Below are positions 32,272-41,864 of a stretch of DNA of 64,000 bases, in pieces. A program made the translations under genes and the position numbers. The DNA comes from JABDBE01 sp963832245. GTDB taxonomy: Bacteria; Acidobacteriota; Terriglobia; Terriglobales; Acidobacteriaceae. Below the pieces are notes generated by a model. It made no database searches, was not told the DNA's origin, and was given only the letters and a program-made list of their open reading frames with translations. Position 1 is the first letter of the stretch; every line of letters starts with the position of its first letter. The stretch is from positions 1 through 64,000 of the forward strand of contig CAWHTG010000001.1 of NCBI GenBank assembly GCA_963832245.1, read 5' to 3'.

Positions 32272-35200
32272 ATGAATTTCGTCAGGCTGGCGGTCGGTCG
32301 AAGTGCGTGGATCGTAGGTATTCTCTTAGTGTCGGTTGTGAGTCCGAGCTTGGCGCAGACTCGGGAGAAAGAGCGCAAGCCGGCTGAACTGCAGAGCGAC
32401 ACGCAGAAAACTTCCTCGACTGATACTGAAAACGAAGATCCGCAATTCAAAGGGATGAAGTATCGCTTGGTTGGGCCGTTTCGCGGCGGACGTTCGCTGA
32501 CTGCTTCGGGCATCGCTGGGGATCCTAATACTTATTATTTCGGCTCGACTGGGGGAGGCGTGTGGAAATCCACGGACGGTGCGATGACGTGGGCTGCCGT
32601 TTTCGACAAGCAGACGGTCGGTTCGATTGGGAGCCTGGCGGTTGCTCCTTCGGATCCGAACGTGGTTTATGTGGGCACGGGCGAGGCGTGCATTCGCGGG
32701 AACATCTCGCATGGCGATGGAATTTTCAAGACGGTGGATGGCGGCAAGACCTGGAAGAACGTGGGCCTGCGCGACTCGCGGGCGATCGGCAAAGTCATTG
32801 TCGATCCCAACAACGCGGATATTGTTTACGTTGCAGCGCTGGGCCATCCTTTTGGCTCGAACCGCGAACGCGGGATCTTTCGCACTACCGACGGAGGCAA
32901 AACGTGGGAGAAAGTTTTATACAAAGACGAGAATACGGGAGGGATCGATGTTGCGTTCGATCCGCACAACTCTCATATTCTCTTCGCATCGCTGTGGGAG
33001 GCGCGGCGGACGCCGTGGGGGCTTTCCAGCGGAGGTGCTGGCAGCGGTCTTTACCGCTCTAATGATAACGGAAGCACGTGGAAGCGGCTTGAGGAACACG
33101 GACTGCCCAAAGGGCCTTACGGAAAAATTGGAATCGCCGTAGCCGCGAATTCTGATCGTGTTTACGCTTTGATCGAGGCGCCCGAGGGTGGTCTTTACCG
33201 CTCGGACGATAGTGGCGACACCTGGGAATTGTTGAACAACGATCGCGCCTTCTGGCAGCGGGCTTGGTATTACATGCACATCATCGCCGACCCGCAATCG
33301 GCAGACGTCGTTTACATCGCGAATGTGGACTTCTACAAATCCAGCGATGGCGGGCATACTTTCAACAAGGTGAAAGTGCCGCATGGCGATAATCACGGGA
33401 TGTGGATCGATCCCAAGAATACGAACCGAATGATTGTCTCGAATGACGGTGGCGTCACCGTAAGCCTGGATGGGGGCAAGAACTGGACGCGTCAGGATAA
33501 TCAGCCGACGGCGCAGTTTTATCACGTGATCACCGACACGCGTACGCCCTACCATCTCTACGGCTCCCAGCAGGACTCGGGCTCGGTTGCGATTGCCAGC
33601 CGCAGCGATGAGGGCGCGATTGAGCGATCCGATTGGTATTCGGTGGGTGGTGGGGAGGCTGGTTACATCGCGCCGTACCCACCCGATCCCAACATTGTTT
33701 ATGCGGGCGAGTATGAGGGCGTAATCACTCGCTTCGACAAGCGCAACGGGCAGACGAAAAATATCGCTGTGCAGCCTGAGATTACGGATGGCGGCGGGGC
33801 GGCACTACTGGAGCATCGTTTCCAGTGGACGGCGCCGATCCTGGTTTCGCCGCACGATCCCAATACGCTTTATCACGGCGGGGAACGTCTGTTTAAGACT
33901 AGCGATGGCGGCATGCATTGGGAAGCGATCAGTCCCGATCTCACTCGCAACGATAAAAGTAAGCAGCAGGTTTCCGGTGGTCCCATTGATAAAGACGACT
34001 CGGGCACCGAATATTATGACACCATCTTCTCTGTCGCGGAGTCTCCGCTGGTGAAAGGTTTGATCTGGGTGGGCGCTGACGATGGCCTGATTCACGTTAC
34101 CCGCGATGGCGGAAAGAACTGGGCCAACATCACGCCGAAAGATCTGCCGGATTGGAGCCGCATCAGCCAGATCGACGCTTCGCCCCATGATGCCGGGACC
34201 GCTTATGTAGCTGCGGATCGGCATCAGTCGGACGATTTACGTCCGTATATTTACAAGACGAGCGATTACGGGAAGACTTGGGTGAAGATCACCAAGGGGA
34301 TTCCGGAAAACACTTTTGTGCGCGCCGTGCGTGAAGATCCTAAGAAACGCGGGCTGCTCTACGCGGGCACTGAAACCGGCGTGTATGTTTCATTCAATGA
34401 CGGTGCGGATTGGCGGGCGCTGCAACTTAACCTGCCGACGACACCGATTCACGATTTGGTGGTGAAGAATGACGACCTTGTGCTGGCCACGCATGGGCGC
34501 GCGTTCTGGATTCTCGACGATGTTTCGCCGCTGCGACAGTACAGCGATGCGATTGCCAAGCGGGACGTACATCTCTACACTCCTGCGACGGCTATGCGAT
34601 TCCAGAACCCGAGCGACGACGAAGAACCGGGCAAACGTGTGCTGGTTGGGGACAATCCTCCGACGGGGACGCTGATTTATTATTTTCTTAAAGAGAAACC
34701 GAAGAGTGAAACCAAAATTGAGATTCTGGATTCCACCGGCAGCGTGATCCGAAAGTATTCCAGCAATAAGACCGAAGAACTGCAAGAGCCGCTGACTCCG
34801 GAAGACAAAAAGCCGGAAAAACAGATCAAAGCGGAAGCCGGGCTCAATCGTTTTGTTTGGGACCTGCGCTACGCGGGCAGCAGCCATGTGCCCGATTACT
34901 ATTTGTGGGAATACAAAGACGGCACTCGGGGTCCTCTGGCGTTGCCGGGTAAATATCAGGTGCGGCTGACCGTCGATGGAAAGAGTCAGACTGCGGCATT
35001 CGAGGTCGCAATGGATCCCCGGGTCGATACGTCTCAGGCCGATTTACAAAAGCAATTTGATTTGCTCATTCAGGTGCGCGACGAACTCAACCGGGTTTTC
35101 GATACCGTGAACCAGATTCAGGATGTGCGGGCACAAGTGGAAGGGCTGCGTAAGCGGCTGCCGGATAGCAGCACCGTCAAGCCGATGCTTACGGCTGCCG

Positions 35201-35538
35201 CGGCGCTGGATAAGAATCTGCTCGCGGTGCGCGACGACCTGGTGCAAATGAAGATCACGTCCAGCGAGGACTCGTTGGCTTATCCGCAGCGAGTCGATAG
35301 CAAATTATCCGCTCTGGCGATGGCGGTCGGGGTGGGCACCGATTCCGGTCCGACCGAGGCTGAATACCAGGTGTTTGACAAGCTGAAAAAGCAGGCGGAT
35401 GTTTCCATTGCGCATTGGGCGGAAATTCAAAAAACCGAGCTGGCGGATTTTCAGAAGATGATGGCCGGGCAGAACATTCAGGCCATCGTGGTCCCGGCGG
35501 TGGAAAACGCCGGGTCGGCTGGAGAGAGTCCGAGATAA
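32272..35538 (+). CDS. Large secreted BNR / sortilin-type beta-propeller protein
   Basis: 1088 residues with a signal peptide (WIVGILLVSVVSPSLAQ). About residues 60-770 form beta-propeller blades with many Asp-box (BNR) motifs: VWKSTDGAMTWAAVFDKQ, TVDGGKTWKNVGL, TTDGGKTWEKVLY, RSNDNGSTWKRL, SDDSGDTWELL, TSDYGKTWVKI. The C-terminal part (about 880-1080) has FVWDLRYAGSS, then a helical region (LIQVRDELNRVFDTVNQIQD). Relatives in Acidobacteria are annotated as VPS10/sortilin-like or glycosyl hydrolase-like proteins, but no catalytic residues can be assigned. Exported; likely binds extracellular polymers or proteins (inference). GGGAGA precedes the start. Confidence 0.9.
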   Translation: MNFVRLAVGRSAWIVGILLVSVVSPSLAQTREKERKPAELQSDTQKTSSTDTENEDPQFKGMKYRLVGPFRGGRSLTASGIAGDPNTYYFGSTGGGVWKSTDGAMTWAAVFDKQTVGSIGSLAVAPSDPNVVYVGTGEACIRGNISHGDGIFKTVDGGKTWKNVGLRDSRAIGKVIVDPNNADIVYVAALGHPFGSNRERGIFRTTDGGKTWEKVLYKDENTGGIDVAFDPHNSHILFASLWEARRTPWGLSSGGAGSGLYRSNDNGSTWKRLEEHGLPKGPYGKIGIAVAANSDRVYALIEAPEGGLYRSDDSGDTWELLNNDRAFWQRAWYYMHIIADPQSADVVYIANVDFYKSSDGGHTFNKVKVPHGDNHGMWIDPKNTNRMIVSNDGGVTVSLDGGKNWTRQDNQPTAQFYHVITDTRTPYHLYGSQQDSGSVAIASRSDEGAIERSDWYSVGGGEAGYIAPYPPDPNIVYAGEYEGVITRFDKRNGQTKNIAVQPEITDGGGAALLEHRFQWTAPILVSPHDPNTLYHGGERLFKTSDGGMHWEAISPDLTRNDKSKQQVSGGPIDKDDSGTEYYDTIFSVAESPLVKGLIWVGADDGLIHVTRDGGKNWANITPKDLPDWSRISQIDASPHDAGTAYVAADRHQSDDLRPYIYKTSDYGKTWVKITKGIPENTFVRAVREDPKKRGLLYAGTETGVYVSFNDGADWRALQLNLPTTPIHDLVVKNDDLVLATHGRAFWILDDVSPLRQYSDAIAKRDVHLYTPATAMRFQNPSDDEEPGKRVLVGDNPPTGTLIYYFLKEKPKSETKIEILDSTGSVIRKYSSNKTEELQEPLTPEDKKPEKQIKAEAGLNRFVWDLRYAGSSHVPDYYLWEYKDGTRGPLALPGKYQVRLTVDGKSQTAAFEVAMDPRVDTSQADLQKQFDLLIQVRDELNRVFDTVNQIQDVRAQVEGLRKRLPDSSTVKPMLTAAAALDKNLLAVRDDLVQMKITSSEDSLAYPQRVDSKLSALAMAVGVGTDSGPTEAEYQVFDKLKKQADVSIAHWAEIQKTELADFQKMMAGQNIQAIVVPAVENAGSAGESPR

Positions 35539-35745
35539 GCGGGCGCCTTTGCCGTTCGAGTTTCACTTGCTTCGTGATCGATCAGCGATGGTCCGCTGAG
35601 CTCGATCCTGATTTCTCCAATCGCCCCATACCGGCTGGGCATTTGGACAGCCTTATATACGGCCTTCCGTAGTTTCCTGACACGTCCTTCCGCCACCTAC
35701 CCAAGGCTTAGATTGCGGGCCAGACTAGCTTTTTCGTCCTAATGA

Positions 35746-36777
35746 ATGGCGAAAGGGACAATATCTTCGTGGGTCACAGTACCGCTTCCTGGTGGCTGGA
35801 GCGCTTTGGTTGCAGTTCTCTCTTTAGCGACGATGGTTGGATGCCAGGGCCTTAGCGGCTCGCGCACAACCTCCACTGCGCCTCAGAATCCCCCCAAACT
35901 GGGCCAACTTAGTGTTGCACCGTCCAGCATCAGTTTCGGCGTGGTGAAGGTTGGGAACAATCAAAGCCAGCCGGCGACTCTGACGAACTCGGGTGGATCC
36001 AGTCTGCAGGTGACGCAAGTAACCACCACTGGGGCTGGCTTCAGCGTGAGCGGGTTGAGCTTTCCTTTGACTCTGGCGACGGGTCAGAGCCAGGGATTCA
36101 CTGTTATCTTCACTCCGCAGTCTGCTGGCAGTGTCGGCGGAAATTTGGCCTTTGCGAATACCGGCTCCGCGCCTACCGTCAACGTTGCTCTCTCTGGGGG
36201 CTCACAGACTGCGGGTGCGGTTACTCCAAGCCCTGCCAGTCTTAATTTTGGAAACGTTGCGGTCGGTAGCAGCCAAGGTCTTTCCGAGACTCTGACCAAC
36301 TCTGGCGGTTCCACGGTCACGATCACTCAGGTGAGCCCCACCGGGACGGGTTTCGGCGTGAGCGGGCTGAGCTTGCCTTTGGTGCTGGCGGCTGGGCAGA
36401 GCCAGGCCTTCAGCGTCACGTTTACGCCGACCACCGCGGGCGGCAGCAGCGGAAATCTGGCAATCGTCAGCAATGCTTCAAATTCCCCGACGGTTGTAGC
36501 TTTGACGGGTACCGGCACGCCTCCAGCACAGCACAGCGTTAATCTTTCGTGGACTGCTAGCAACTCACAGGACGTCATCGGCTACAACGTTTATCGCGGC
36601 GTGACGTCGGGCGGACCCTATTCGAAAATCAACTCGGTGCTGAATGCGAGCACGCTTTACTCGGATACTACCGTCGCAGATGGGCAGACCTATTACTATG
36701 TAACTACCGCGGCCAATTCCAGTAACAAGGAGAGCGCTTACTCCAATCAGACGAGCGCGGTGATTCCTCCGCCGTAA
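35746..36777 (+). CDS. Lipoprotein with two choice-of-anchor-D domains and a fibronectin III domain
   Basis: 343 residues. N-terminal hydrophobic segment ending in a lipobox-like MVGC (Cys33). Two similar ASH/choice-of-anchor-D domains follow, at about 50-150 (VAPSSISFGVVKVGNNQSQP, FTVIFTPQSAG) and 157-258 (PSPASLNFGNVAVGSSQGLS, FSVTFTPTTAG). The C-terminal fibronectin type III-like domain (about 262-340) has VNLSWTASNSQDVIGYNVYR and GQTYYYVTTAANSSNKESAY. Surface-anchored, probably for adhesion or matrix binding. The gene at 37044 repeats its last domain. Confidence 0.85.
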   Translation: MAKGTISSWVTVPLPGGWSALVAVLSLATMVGCQGLSGSRTTSTAPQNPPKLGQLSVAPSSISFGVVKVGNNQSQPATLTNSGGSSLQVTQVTTTGAGFSVSGLSFPLTLATGQSQGFTVIFTPQSAGSVGGNLAFANTGSAPTVNVALSGGSQTAGAVTPSPASLNFGNVAVGSSQGLSETLTNSGGSTVTITQVSPTGTGFGVSGLSLPLVLAAGQSQAFSVTFTPTTAGGSSGNLAIVSNASNSPTVVALTGTGTPPAQHSVNLSWTASNSQDVIGYNVYRGVTSGGPYSKINSVLNASTLYSDTTVADGQTYYYVTTAANSSNKESAYSNQTSAVIPPP

Positions 36778-36823
36778 TCGGGGTCGGCAAGAAGTTCAGC
36801 CCTTCCTCGAAGCTCACCGCAGG

Positions 36824-36859
36824 CGCTAAAGCGCGGAGACATTTTCAATGACTTTAGCG
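36824..36859. repeat. Inverted repeat between the fibronectin-type genes
   Basis: CGCTAAAG (36824-36831) and CTTTAGCG (36852-36859), inside a GC-rich block that includes CGGCGCGACTGAAGTCG. Short intergenic palindrome. The remaining gap 36860-37043 shows nothing else. Confidence 0.5.
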
Positions 36860-37043
36860 GCGCGACTGAAGTCGGGCCCTCCCGAAAACTCGTGAATCAT
36901 AGTTTCTTGACAATCCGTGAAGGCGAGCCCTGATACGAATCTATGAGTGTGTTAGCAAATTGTCAGAGGGCATGCCTTGTTTTGGCCTTGGGATGTACTA
37001 CTGAGACCTTCTCGATTCGTCGATAAACCTCAACAATCGGCTG

Positions 37044-37439
37044 ATGCCACTCCCCCGGATACGGTCTCCATGGCTGATTTTGGCGGCCTTGAGCGCGGCC
37101 CTCGCAGCTACGCTGACGCAACCGACGCGAGCAAGTGACGCTGTTAGTGGCCGAGGCGGCGCGTCCCGGACGAACAGCGAAGGCGTCTTCATACGGCAAC
37201 ACTGTGTCAATCTTTCGTGGAAGGCCAGCACTTCCGACGATGTGATTGGCTACAACATTTATCGGGGGGATAGGCCCGGCGGGCCTTATTGGAAGATCAA
37301 TCCCGTGCTCGACCCGAGCACCCTCTATGCCGACACTTCGGTGGTCGACGGGAAGACTTATTACTATGTGACCACTGCTGTCAGTTCGAATCGCAAAAAG
37401 AGTGTCTACTCTAACCAGGTGAAGATTGTGATTCCTTAG
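37044..37439 (+). CDS. Small secreted fibronectin III protein, paralogue of the previous gene's C-terminus
   Basis: 131 residues. A signal-like start (WLILAALSAALAATLTQPTRA) is followed directly by one fibronectin-type domain: CVNLSWKASTSDDVIGYNIY, RGDRPGGPYWKINPVLDPST, LYADTSVVDGKTYYYVTTAV, KSVYSNQVKIVIP. It matches the last about 80 residues of the 35746 protein almost position by position, but lacks the anchor-D domains. It probably arose by duplication of the 3' end plus a new leader. No clear ribosome site precedes ATG 37044. Confidence 0.75.
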   Translation: MPLPRIRSPWLILAALSAALAATLTQPTRASDAVSGRGGASRTNSEGVFIRQHCVNLSWKASTSDDVIGYNIYRGDRPGGPYWKINPVLDPSTLYADTSVVDGKTYYYVTTAVSSNRKKSVYSNQVKIVIP

Positions 37440-37649
37440 TCTGGGCCGTCCAGCCGTCTCTTATACGACATACTTCGACGAGAGATGCCAGCTTCCGGTC
37501 GCGCTTGAGCGGCCGATTTTAGGCAAAACCTGTTCCGCAGTGCAAGAGTTTGCACCAATAGTTCAAGCGCCAGTCCCGTTCCGCCGCGTAAATTGCTCAA
37601 TCCGTGACTAATAAGTCCAAGGAGAAGCCGAGCCCTGTAGGCTGCAAAA

Positions 37650-38246
37650 TTGCCATGCCTAAGTTGGAAGTCTGTCCGCATGAAAGATGGGACACAACTT
37701 ATGCGCGTCAGTTTTCTATCGATATCTTGGCGATGGACCCGGGGCGTACTCGTGCTGACGTTGCTGAGTCGTACGGCCCTTGCGCAGGCACTATCGACCC
37801 TTAGCGATGGCGGGCCTGCCTCGGTTTCATTGAACTCCACTGCGGTGAACCCGATTCCGGTTGGCCCCGTTGCTGCCATTAGTCCCGGCGCGGTGGCAAC
37901 CTCGCCGACCGCAGGCAGTGCCTTGCCCGAAGCGCCCAAACAGCACAGGTTTTGGGATAACGAGAATCGGGCTCTTTTCGTGACGGTGGCTGCACTCTGC
38001 GCTGCCGACTTCGTGGTCACTCGAGCCAATCTCCAACACGGCGGGAAAGAGTTGGATCCGGTCACCCGTCTATTCAGTGGCGGCACGGCGGGGTTAGCGG
38101 CCAATTTCGCCGGTGAGACTGCGGGAATCATTGGGATCAGCTACTATTTCCACAAGACTGGGCACCATAGCCTGGAGCGGATTACGCCCATGCTCAACAT
38201 CGGGGCATCGTCGTTCGCAGTGGCGTACGATCTTAACCATCGTTAG
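37650..38246 (+). CDS. Membrane or secreted protein of unknown function
   Basis: 198 residues as an open frame. Better starts are ATG 37680 (GGAAG upstream) or ATG 37701, which gives a signal peptide (MRVSFLSISWRWTRG, VLVLTLLSRTALAQ). A Pro/Ala/Ser-rich linker ending LPEAPKQHRFWDNENRALF follows, then a domain with two or three membrane-like helices (FVTVAALCAADFVVTRANLQ, GTAGLAANFAGETAGIIGIS, MLNIGASSFAVAYDLNHR). Small proteins with LPEAP-K linkers and this helical domain recur in Acidobacteria, but I cannot assign a role. Confidence 0.7.
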   Translation: MPCLSWKSVRMKDGTQLMRVSFLSISWRWTRGVLVLTLLSRTALAQALSTLSDGGPASVSLNSTAVNPIPVGPVAAISPGAVATSPTAGSALPEAPKQHRFWDNENRALFVTVAALCAADFVVTRANLQHGGKELDPVTRLFSGGTAGLAANFAGETAGIIGISYYFHKTGHHSLERITPMLNIGASSFAVAYDLNHR

Positions 38247-38398
38247 GTGGAATGAGGCCGCTGCAAAACAAGAGGCAATGACCTGCTGCCCGCTATTATC
38301 CTTGGCGTTAGACCTGTTCCGTGATAAGATTCCCGCGTTTTGTTGCGTGGCAGTTTGGGGCGCGCTCCTTAACGAAGATCACGAGGAGAAGCCCGTCC

Positions 38399-39346
38399 AT
38401 GAGCCGAAAATGTTTCCTTTTAACAATTGTTTTCTGCGTTTCGATCACCATCCTGGCTCGAGCAGCCGATGAGATCGTACCCGCCGGAACGCTTCTGCAA
38501 TGCACCGTGTCTGAACCCAACTTCTCTTCCAAAACCGCGCAGGTGGGCGATCCTGTGCTCTGCTATCTGGGTCATGTGGCGGCCTTTGGGCACCCACTGT
38601 TTCCCCGAGGCGCGGAGCTGAGCGGGCACCTCGAAGACTATAAAAACCCGGGGCATTTTGTGGGCAAGGGATGGATGCAGGTGAGTTTCGATCGGATTAT
38701 CCTGCCCGGGGCTCAAGTCCTGCCGCTGTCGGCGAAAATCATCTCCGCGCCTCACATGAAAGTGGACAACGAGGGCAAAGTCCACGGAAAGGGGCACCCG
38801 AAGCGGGATGCGATTCTTTGGGCGATCCCTGTGTTCTGGCCGGTCAAGATCATTACCCTGCCAGCGCGCGGGCCGTTCCCAGCTTTCAAGGGTGAAACCC
38901 GGCTGAGCTTGCGGCTTATGGAAGACATGGAGTTTTCGGTGCCGCCGACGAGGTCGTCCTCTATTCCCATGCCGCCGTGGGTCTCGCCCAGCGGCTATGA
39001 CGCATCCGCATCCGCGCGATACCGGCCGGCATCGGCGGCGCTGGGACAGCAGTCTGCGACCCTGCAGTCTGCGACCCTGCAGCCTGGGACCCTGCAGCCT
39101 GCCTTCGAACAGCAGCCGACGCAGCAGCTCAAGGAACCGGTCTCGACCGTTATTGTTCTCAAGGGTGGCGCCGCATGGTTGGCGCGCAACTACTGGGTGG
39201 AAGGCGGACAGCTTCACTGTGTAAGTCCGGACGGAGAGCAGAAGCTGATTGCGCTGGAGAGCATGGATCTTTACCAGACCGTTCGGGTGAACCGGGAGCG
39301 GCGGGTTGAGTTCGTCCTGCACTCGAAGGAGCTGGTTGAGCAGTAG
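38399..39346 (+). CDS. Secreted protein of unknown function with a short tandem-repeat segment
   Basis: 315 residues from ATG 38399 (GAGGAGAAG upstream). Signal peptide CFLLTIVFCVSITILARA. The N-terminal half resembles a TrbI/TraB-like or conjugal-type beta domain: VPAGTLLQCTVSEPNFSSKT, PLFPRGAELSGHLEDYKNPG, WMQVSFDRIILPGAQVLPLS, then a membrane-like AILWAIPVFWPVKIITLPAR. Residues about 218-236 come from a 15-base tandem repeat. The C-terminal domain (IVLKGGAAWLARNYWVEGGQ, LHCVSPDGEQKLIALESMDL) recurs in other acidobacterial exported proteins as far as I know. Function unknown. Confidence 0.7.
   Translation: MSRKCFLLTIVFCVSITILARAADEIVPAGTLLQCTVSEPNFSSKTAQVGDPVLCYLGHVAAFGHPLFPRGAELSGHLEDYKNPGHFVGKGWMQVSFDRIILPGAQVLPLSAKIISAPHMKVDNEGKVHGKGHPKRDAILWAIPVFWPVKIITLPARGPFPAFKGETRLSLRLMEDMEFSVPPTRSSSIPMPPWVSPSGYDASASARYRPASAALGQQSATLQSATLQPGTLQPAFEQQPTQQLKEPVSTVIVLKGGAAWLARNYWVEGGQLHCVSPDGEQKLIALESMDLYQTVRVNRERRVEFVLHSKELVEQ
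39050..39103 (+). repeat. 15-bp tandem repeat inside a coding region (3.6 copies)
   Basis: Units CAGTCTGCGACCCTG, the same again, CAGCCTGGGACCCTG, then a partial CAGCCTGCC. They encode QSATL-QSATL-QPGTL-QPA. In-frame (multiple of three), so copy-number changes would keep the protein open. Confidence 0.85.
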
Positions 39347-39387
39347 CGACGGACTTGTGACGTTTTATGACGATCGTTCATGGACTC

Positions 39388-39418
39388 TGTAGAGACGTGG
39401 CTAGCCTACGTCTCTACA
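39388..39418. repeat. Perfect 11-bp hairpin
   Basis: TGTAGAGACGT (39388-39398) and ACGTCTCTACA (39408-39418) around GGCTAGCCT, which is itself nearly self-complementary. About 40 bases after the preceding gene; terminator or REP-type element. Confidence 0.65.
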
Positions 39419-39609
39419 GGCTTGTAAAAAAGCGGTAACAGCAACCAACCTGATCAGCGGAAACTCTATCCAACCAGCGCGGGGTTGTGCCGGACCAGTC
39501 TGCCTTTCGCCTTCTCGCCAACCGCTGATTCTGGTCACGCCCGCAACCGCCGCAGAGGAGTATTGTAATAATTAGGTACTTCTCTCAGCTTTAGTCTCGG
39601 GAGGTTTCC

Positions 39610-41766
39610 GTGCGTAAGATCGCAATTGTCGTCGGAATTGTCGTGGCCGTTATCGTTCTCGCCGTGGGTATTTTGTTCGCGACCTTCAACCCTAACGACT
39701 ACCGGGGAACGATTCAGACCAAGCTCGAGCTACAGTTGAATCGAAAAGTCTCGCTGGGCAACATGAGTTTGGGATTGTTCCCGCTGCGTTTCAAAGTGGC
39801 TGATCTGTCTATCGCTGAGGATCCCCGGTTTAGCAGTAAAAGCCCATTCATTCAGACCCAGGAGTTGAGCGTTTCGGTCAAACTGCTCCCCCTGCTTAGC
39901 AAATCGGTGGAGGTGGATTCGCTGAGTTTGGAGCGTCCGAGCGTCGAATTAATTAAGAATGCGCAAGGCGTTTGGAACTTTGCCTCGCTGGGCGAGAAAG
40001 AGCCCGCTGCTCCTCCGGCGCCTGCTGCAGCGCCAAAGGCTGCAGCGCCTTCTCCCGCCCCGTCGGCAGCGCCTTCGTCTGCCTCGAGTCAACAAGAATT
40101 CTCGCTGGGCGAACTCGCAATCAACGATGGACAGGTCGCAATTACTGACGTGCAAGATCACAGACCGCGGACCGTATACGATCACATCGACGTTAAACTT
40201 ATGGATTTCGCGCCGACTACGCCGTTCACGGTGGAGGCTTCGGTGCATCTGCCAGGCCCGGGGAACCAGGAAGTCGGCTTAAAAGGAAAGGGTGGCCCCC
40301 TCTCCCACGAGAATCCCGCTACTACACCGTTCAAAGGCACTCTTGACTTGAAGAACGTCGACATCGCGGGATTACAGAAGTTTCTCCAGACTCCGGCACT
40401 GGTCAACACTGAGGGGGTGCTGTCGGGACATACGGACATTGCCAGCGAGAATGGAAAACTCTCGGCGAACGGACAGTTGAACCTCGATAAACCGAAACTG
40501 CACGGCATTGAAGTTGGATATCCGATTTACACGGATTACAACGTCAGCGACGATGTGCCGAACGATCTGCTTCGGATCGACAAAGGTGCGATCAAGTTGG
40601 GGCAGACTCCTTTTTTCGTAACCGGTACGGTGAACCACAAGCCCACCCCGGCGCAACTGGATGTGAATCTTAAAGCCAATGACGTTTCCATTGTAGAAAT
40701 TGCGCGTCTGGCGGCCGCTGCCGGTATCGCTTTCGCTCCCGGCATCACGGTGAACGGCAAGATCAGTGCGGACATAAAGGCGCAGGGCTCGGCAGATAAG
40801 CCTGCACTAAATGGAACTCTGACTGCCCACGACGTGCAGATGTCAGGAAAAGAAGTCGCCAAGCCAGTCGAAGTTAAAGCTTTGAACATTGCGCTAACCC
40901 CGACGGAGATTCACTCGGATAATTTCAACGTTACCTCTGGTGGAACCACGGCTGCGGTGCAATTCACCGTGAAGCAATATACTTCCAACTCGCCCCAGGT
41001 GGACGCCACGCTACGCGCTCCGCAAGCGGCGTTGCCTGATCTGCTCGCGATGGCTAAAGCTTACGGCGTGACCTCACTCGATAAGGTCACGGGCGCGGGA
41101 AACCTCGGCGTCGATATGCACGCCGCCGGTCCGGTGCAATCGCTCAGCTCGAACGAGATGGTGAAAGCGCTGAACGGCACCATCAACGTAAATCTTAATA
41201 ATGTGCGCTACACCGGGATCGACATTTCGCATCAACTGCTTTCCATGATTGGCTCTAAGCAGACGGGAAAAGATCAAGGCTTCACCAACGTCCAAAAAAT
41301 GACGGGCACCATCCTGGTGAAGAACGGAATTGCCCAGACCAACAATTTGCAAGCGGCCCTCGATATCGGCAATGTGGGCGCAGTCGGCACCGCCAACCTC
41401 GCCACCCAGACGCTTAATATGCAGTTGAACGCCGTGCTCTCCAAAGCCTTCACCCAGGAGATCGGTGGCACGGGCGTCGGAGGCTACATGAGCACTGCGC
41501 TGGCCAACAACCAGGGTGAACTGGTGGTGCCGGCAACGGTTACGGGGACCTTCCAGAATCCCAAGGTTATGCCCGATGTGCAGAAGATGGCTCAGATGAA
41601 ATTGAAGGGCTTGATACCGACCGGGGATAACCCCTTGGGTGCGGCTTCTTCCATACTGGGCGGATTGACAGGAAAGAAAGGACAGCCCGCTGCCGGGCAG
41701 CAGCAACAGCAGCAAAATCCGGTGAATCAGGTTTTGGGTCTTTTTGGTAATAAGAAGAAGCAATAG
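39610..41766 (+). CDS. AsmA-family protein
   Basis: 718 residues. One N-terminal transmembrane helix (IAIVVGIVVAVIVLAVGILF) anchors a long beta-rich periplasmic body, as in AsmA-like proteins related to lipid-transport tubes. Family landmarks: FNPNDYRGTIQTKLELQLNR, KVSLGNMSLGLFPLRFKVAD, repeated GTLDLKNVDIAGLQKFL-like segments, and near the end GNVGAVGTANLATQTLNMQL. Two low-complexity linkers are present, Ala/Pro (PAPAAAPKAAAPSPAPSAAP, about residues 136-158) and Gln-rich near the C-terminus. The start is GTG 39610 with GGGAGG upstream. It probably helps outer-membrane lipid homeostasis (family knowledge). Confidence 0.88.
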   Translation: MRKIAIVVGIVVAVIVLAVGILFATFNPNDYRGTIQTKLELQLNRKVSLGNMSLGLFPLRFKVADLSIAEDPRFSSKSPFIQTQELSVSVKLLPLLSKSVEVDSLSLERPSVELIKNAQGVWNFASLGEKEPAAPPAPAAAPKAAAPSPAPSAAPSSASSQQEFSLGELAINDGQVAITDVQDHRPRTVYDHIDVKLMDFAPTTPFTVEASVHLPGPGNQEVGLKGKGGPLSHENPATTPFKGTLDLKNVDIAGLQKFLQTPALVNTEGVLSGHTDIASENGKLSANGQLNLDKPKLHGIEVGYPIYTDYNVSDDVPNDLLRIDKGAIKLGQTPFFVTGTVNHKPTPAQLDVNLKANDVSIVEIARLAAAAGIAFAPGITVNGKISADIKAQGSADKPALNGTLTAHDVQMSGKEVAKPVEVKALNIALTPTEIHSDNFNVTSGGTTAAVQFTVKQYTSNSPQVDATLRAPQAALPDLLAMAKAYGVTSLDKVTGAGNLGVDMHAAGPVQSLSSNEMVKALNGTINVNLNNVRYTGIDISHQLLSMIGSKQTGKDQGFTNVQKMTGTILVKNGIAQTNNLQAALDIGNVGAVGTANLATQTLNMQLNAVLSKAFTQEIGGTGVGGYMSTALANNQGELVVPATVTGTFQNPKVMPDVQKMAQMKLKGLIPTGDNPLGAASSILGGLTGKKGQPAAGQQQQQQNPVNQVLGLFGNKKKQ

Positions 41767-41785
41767 TGGCGCTGACTATCCGACA

Positions 41786-41814
41786 CCCACATCTCGAAAA
41801 CCGCGAGATGTGGG
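41786..41814. repeat. Hairpin after the AsmA gene
   Basis: CCCACATCTCG (41786-41796) and CGAGATGTGGG (41804-41814), perfect 11-bp arms with a 7-base loop, 20 bases after the AsmA stop. Followed by GCACCC rather than a T-run. Confidence 0.6.
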
Positions 41815-41864
41815 GCACCCGACAGGTGTTGACTTTATCAATCGGGCAGCGTGTAAGGCTGCTC

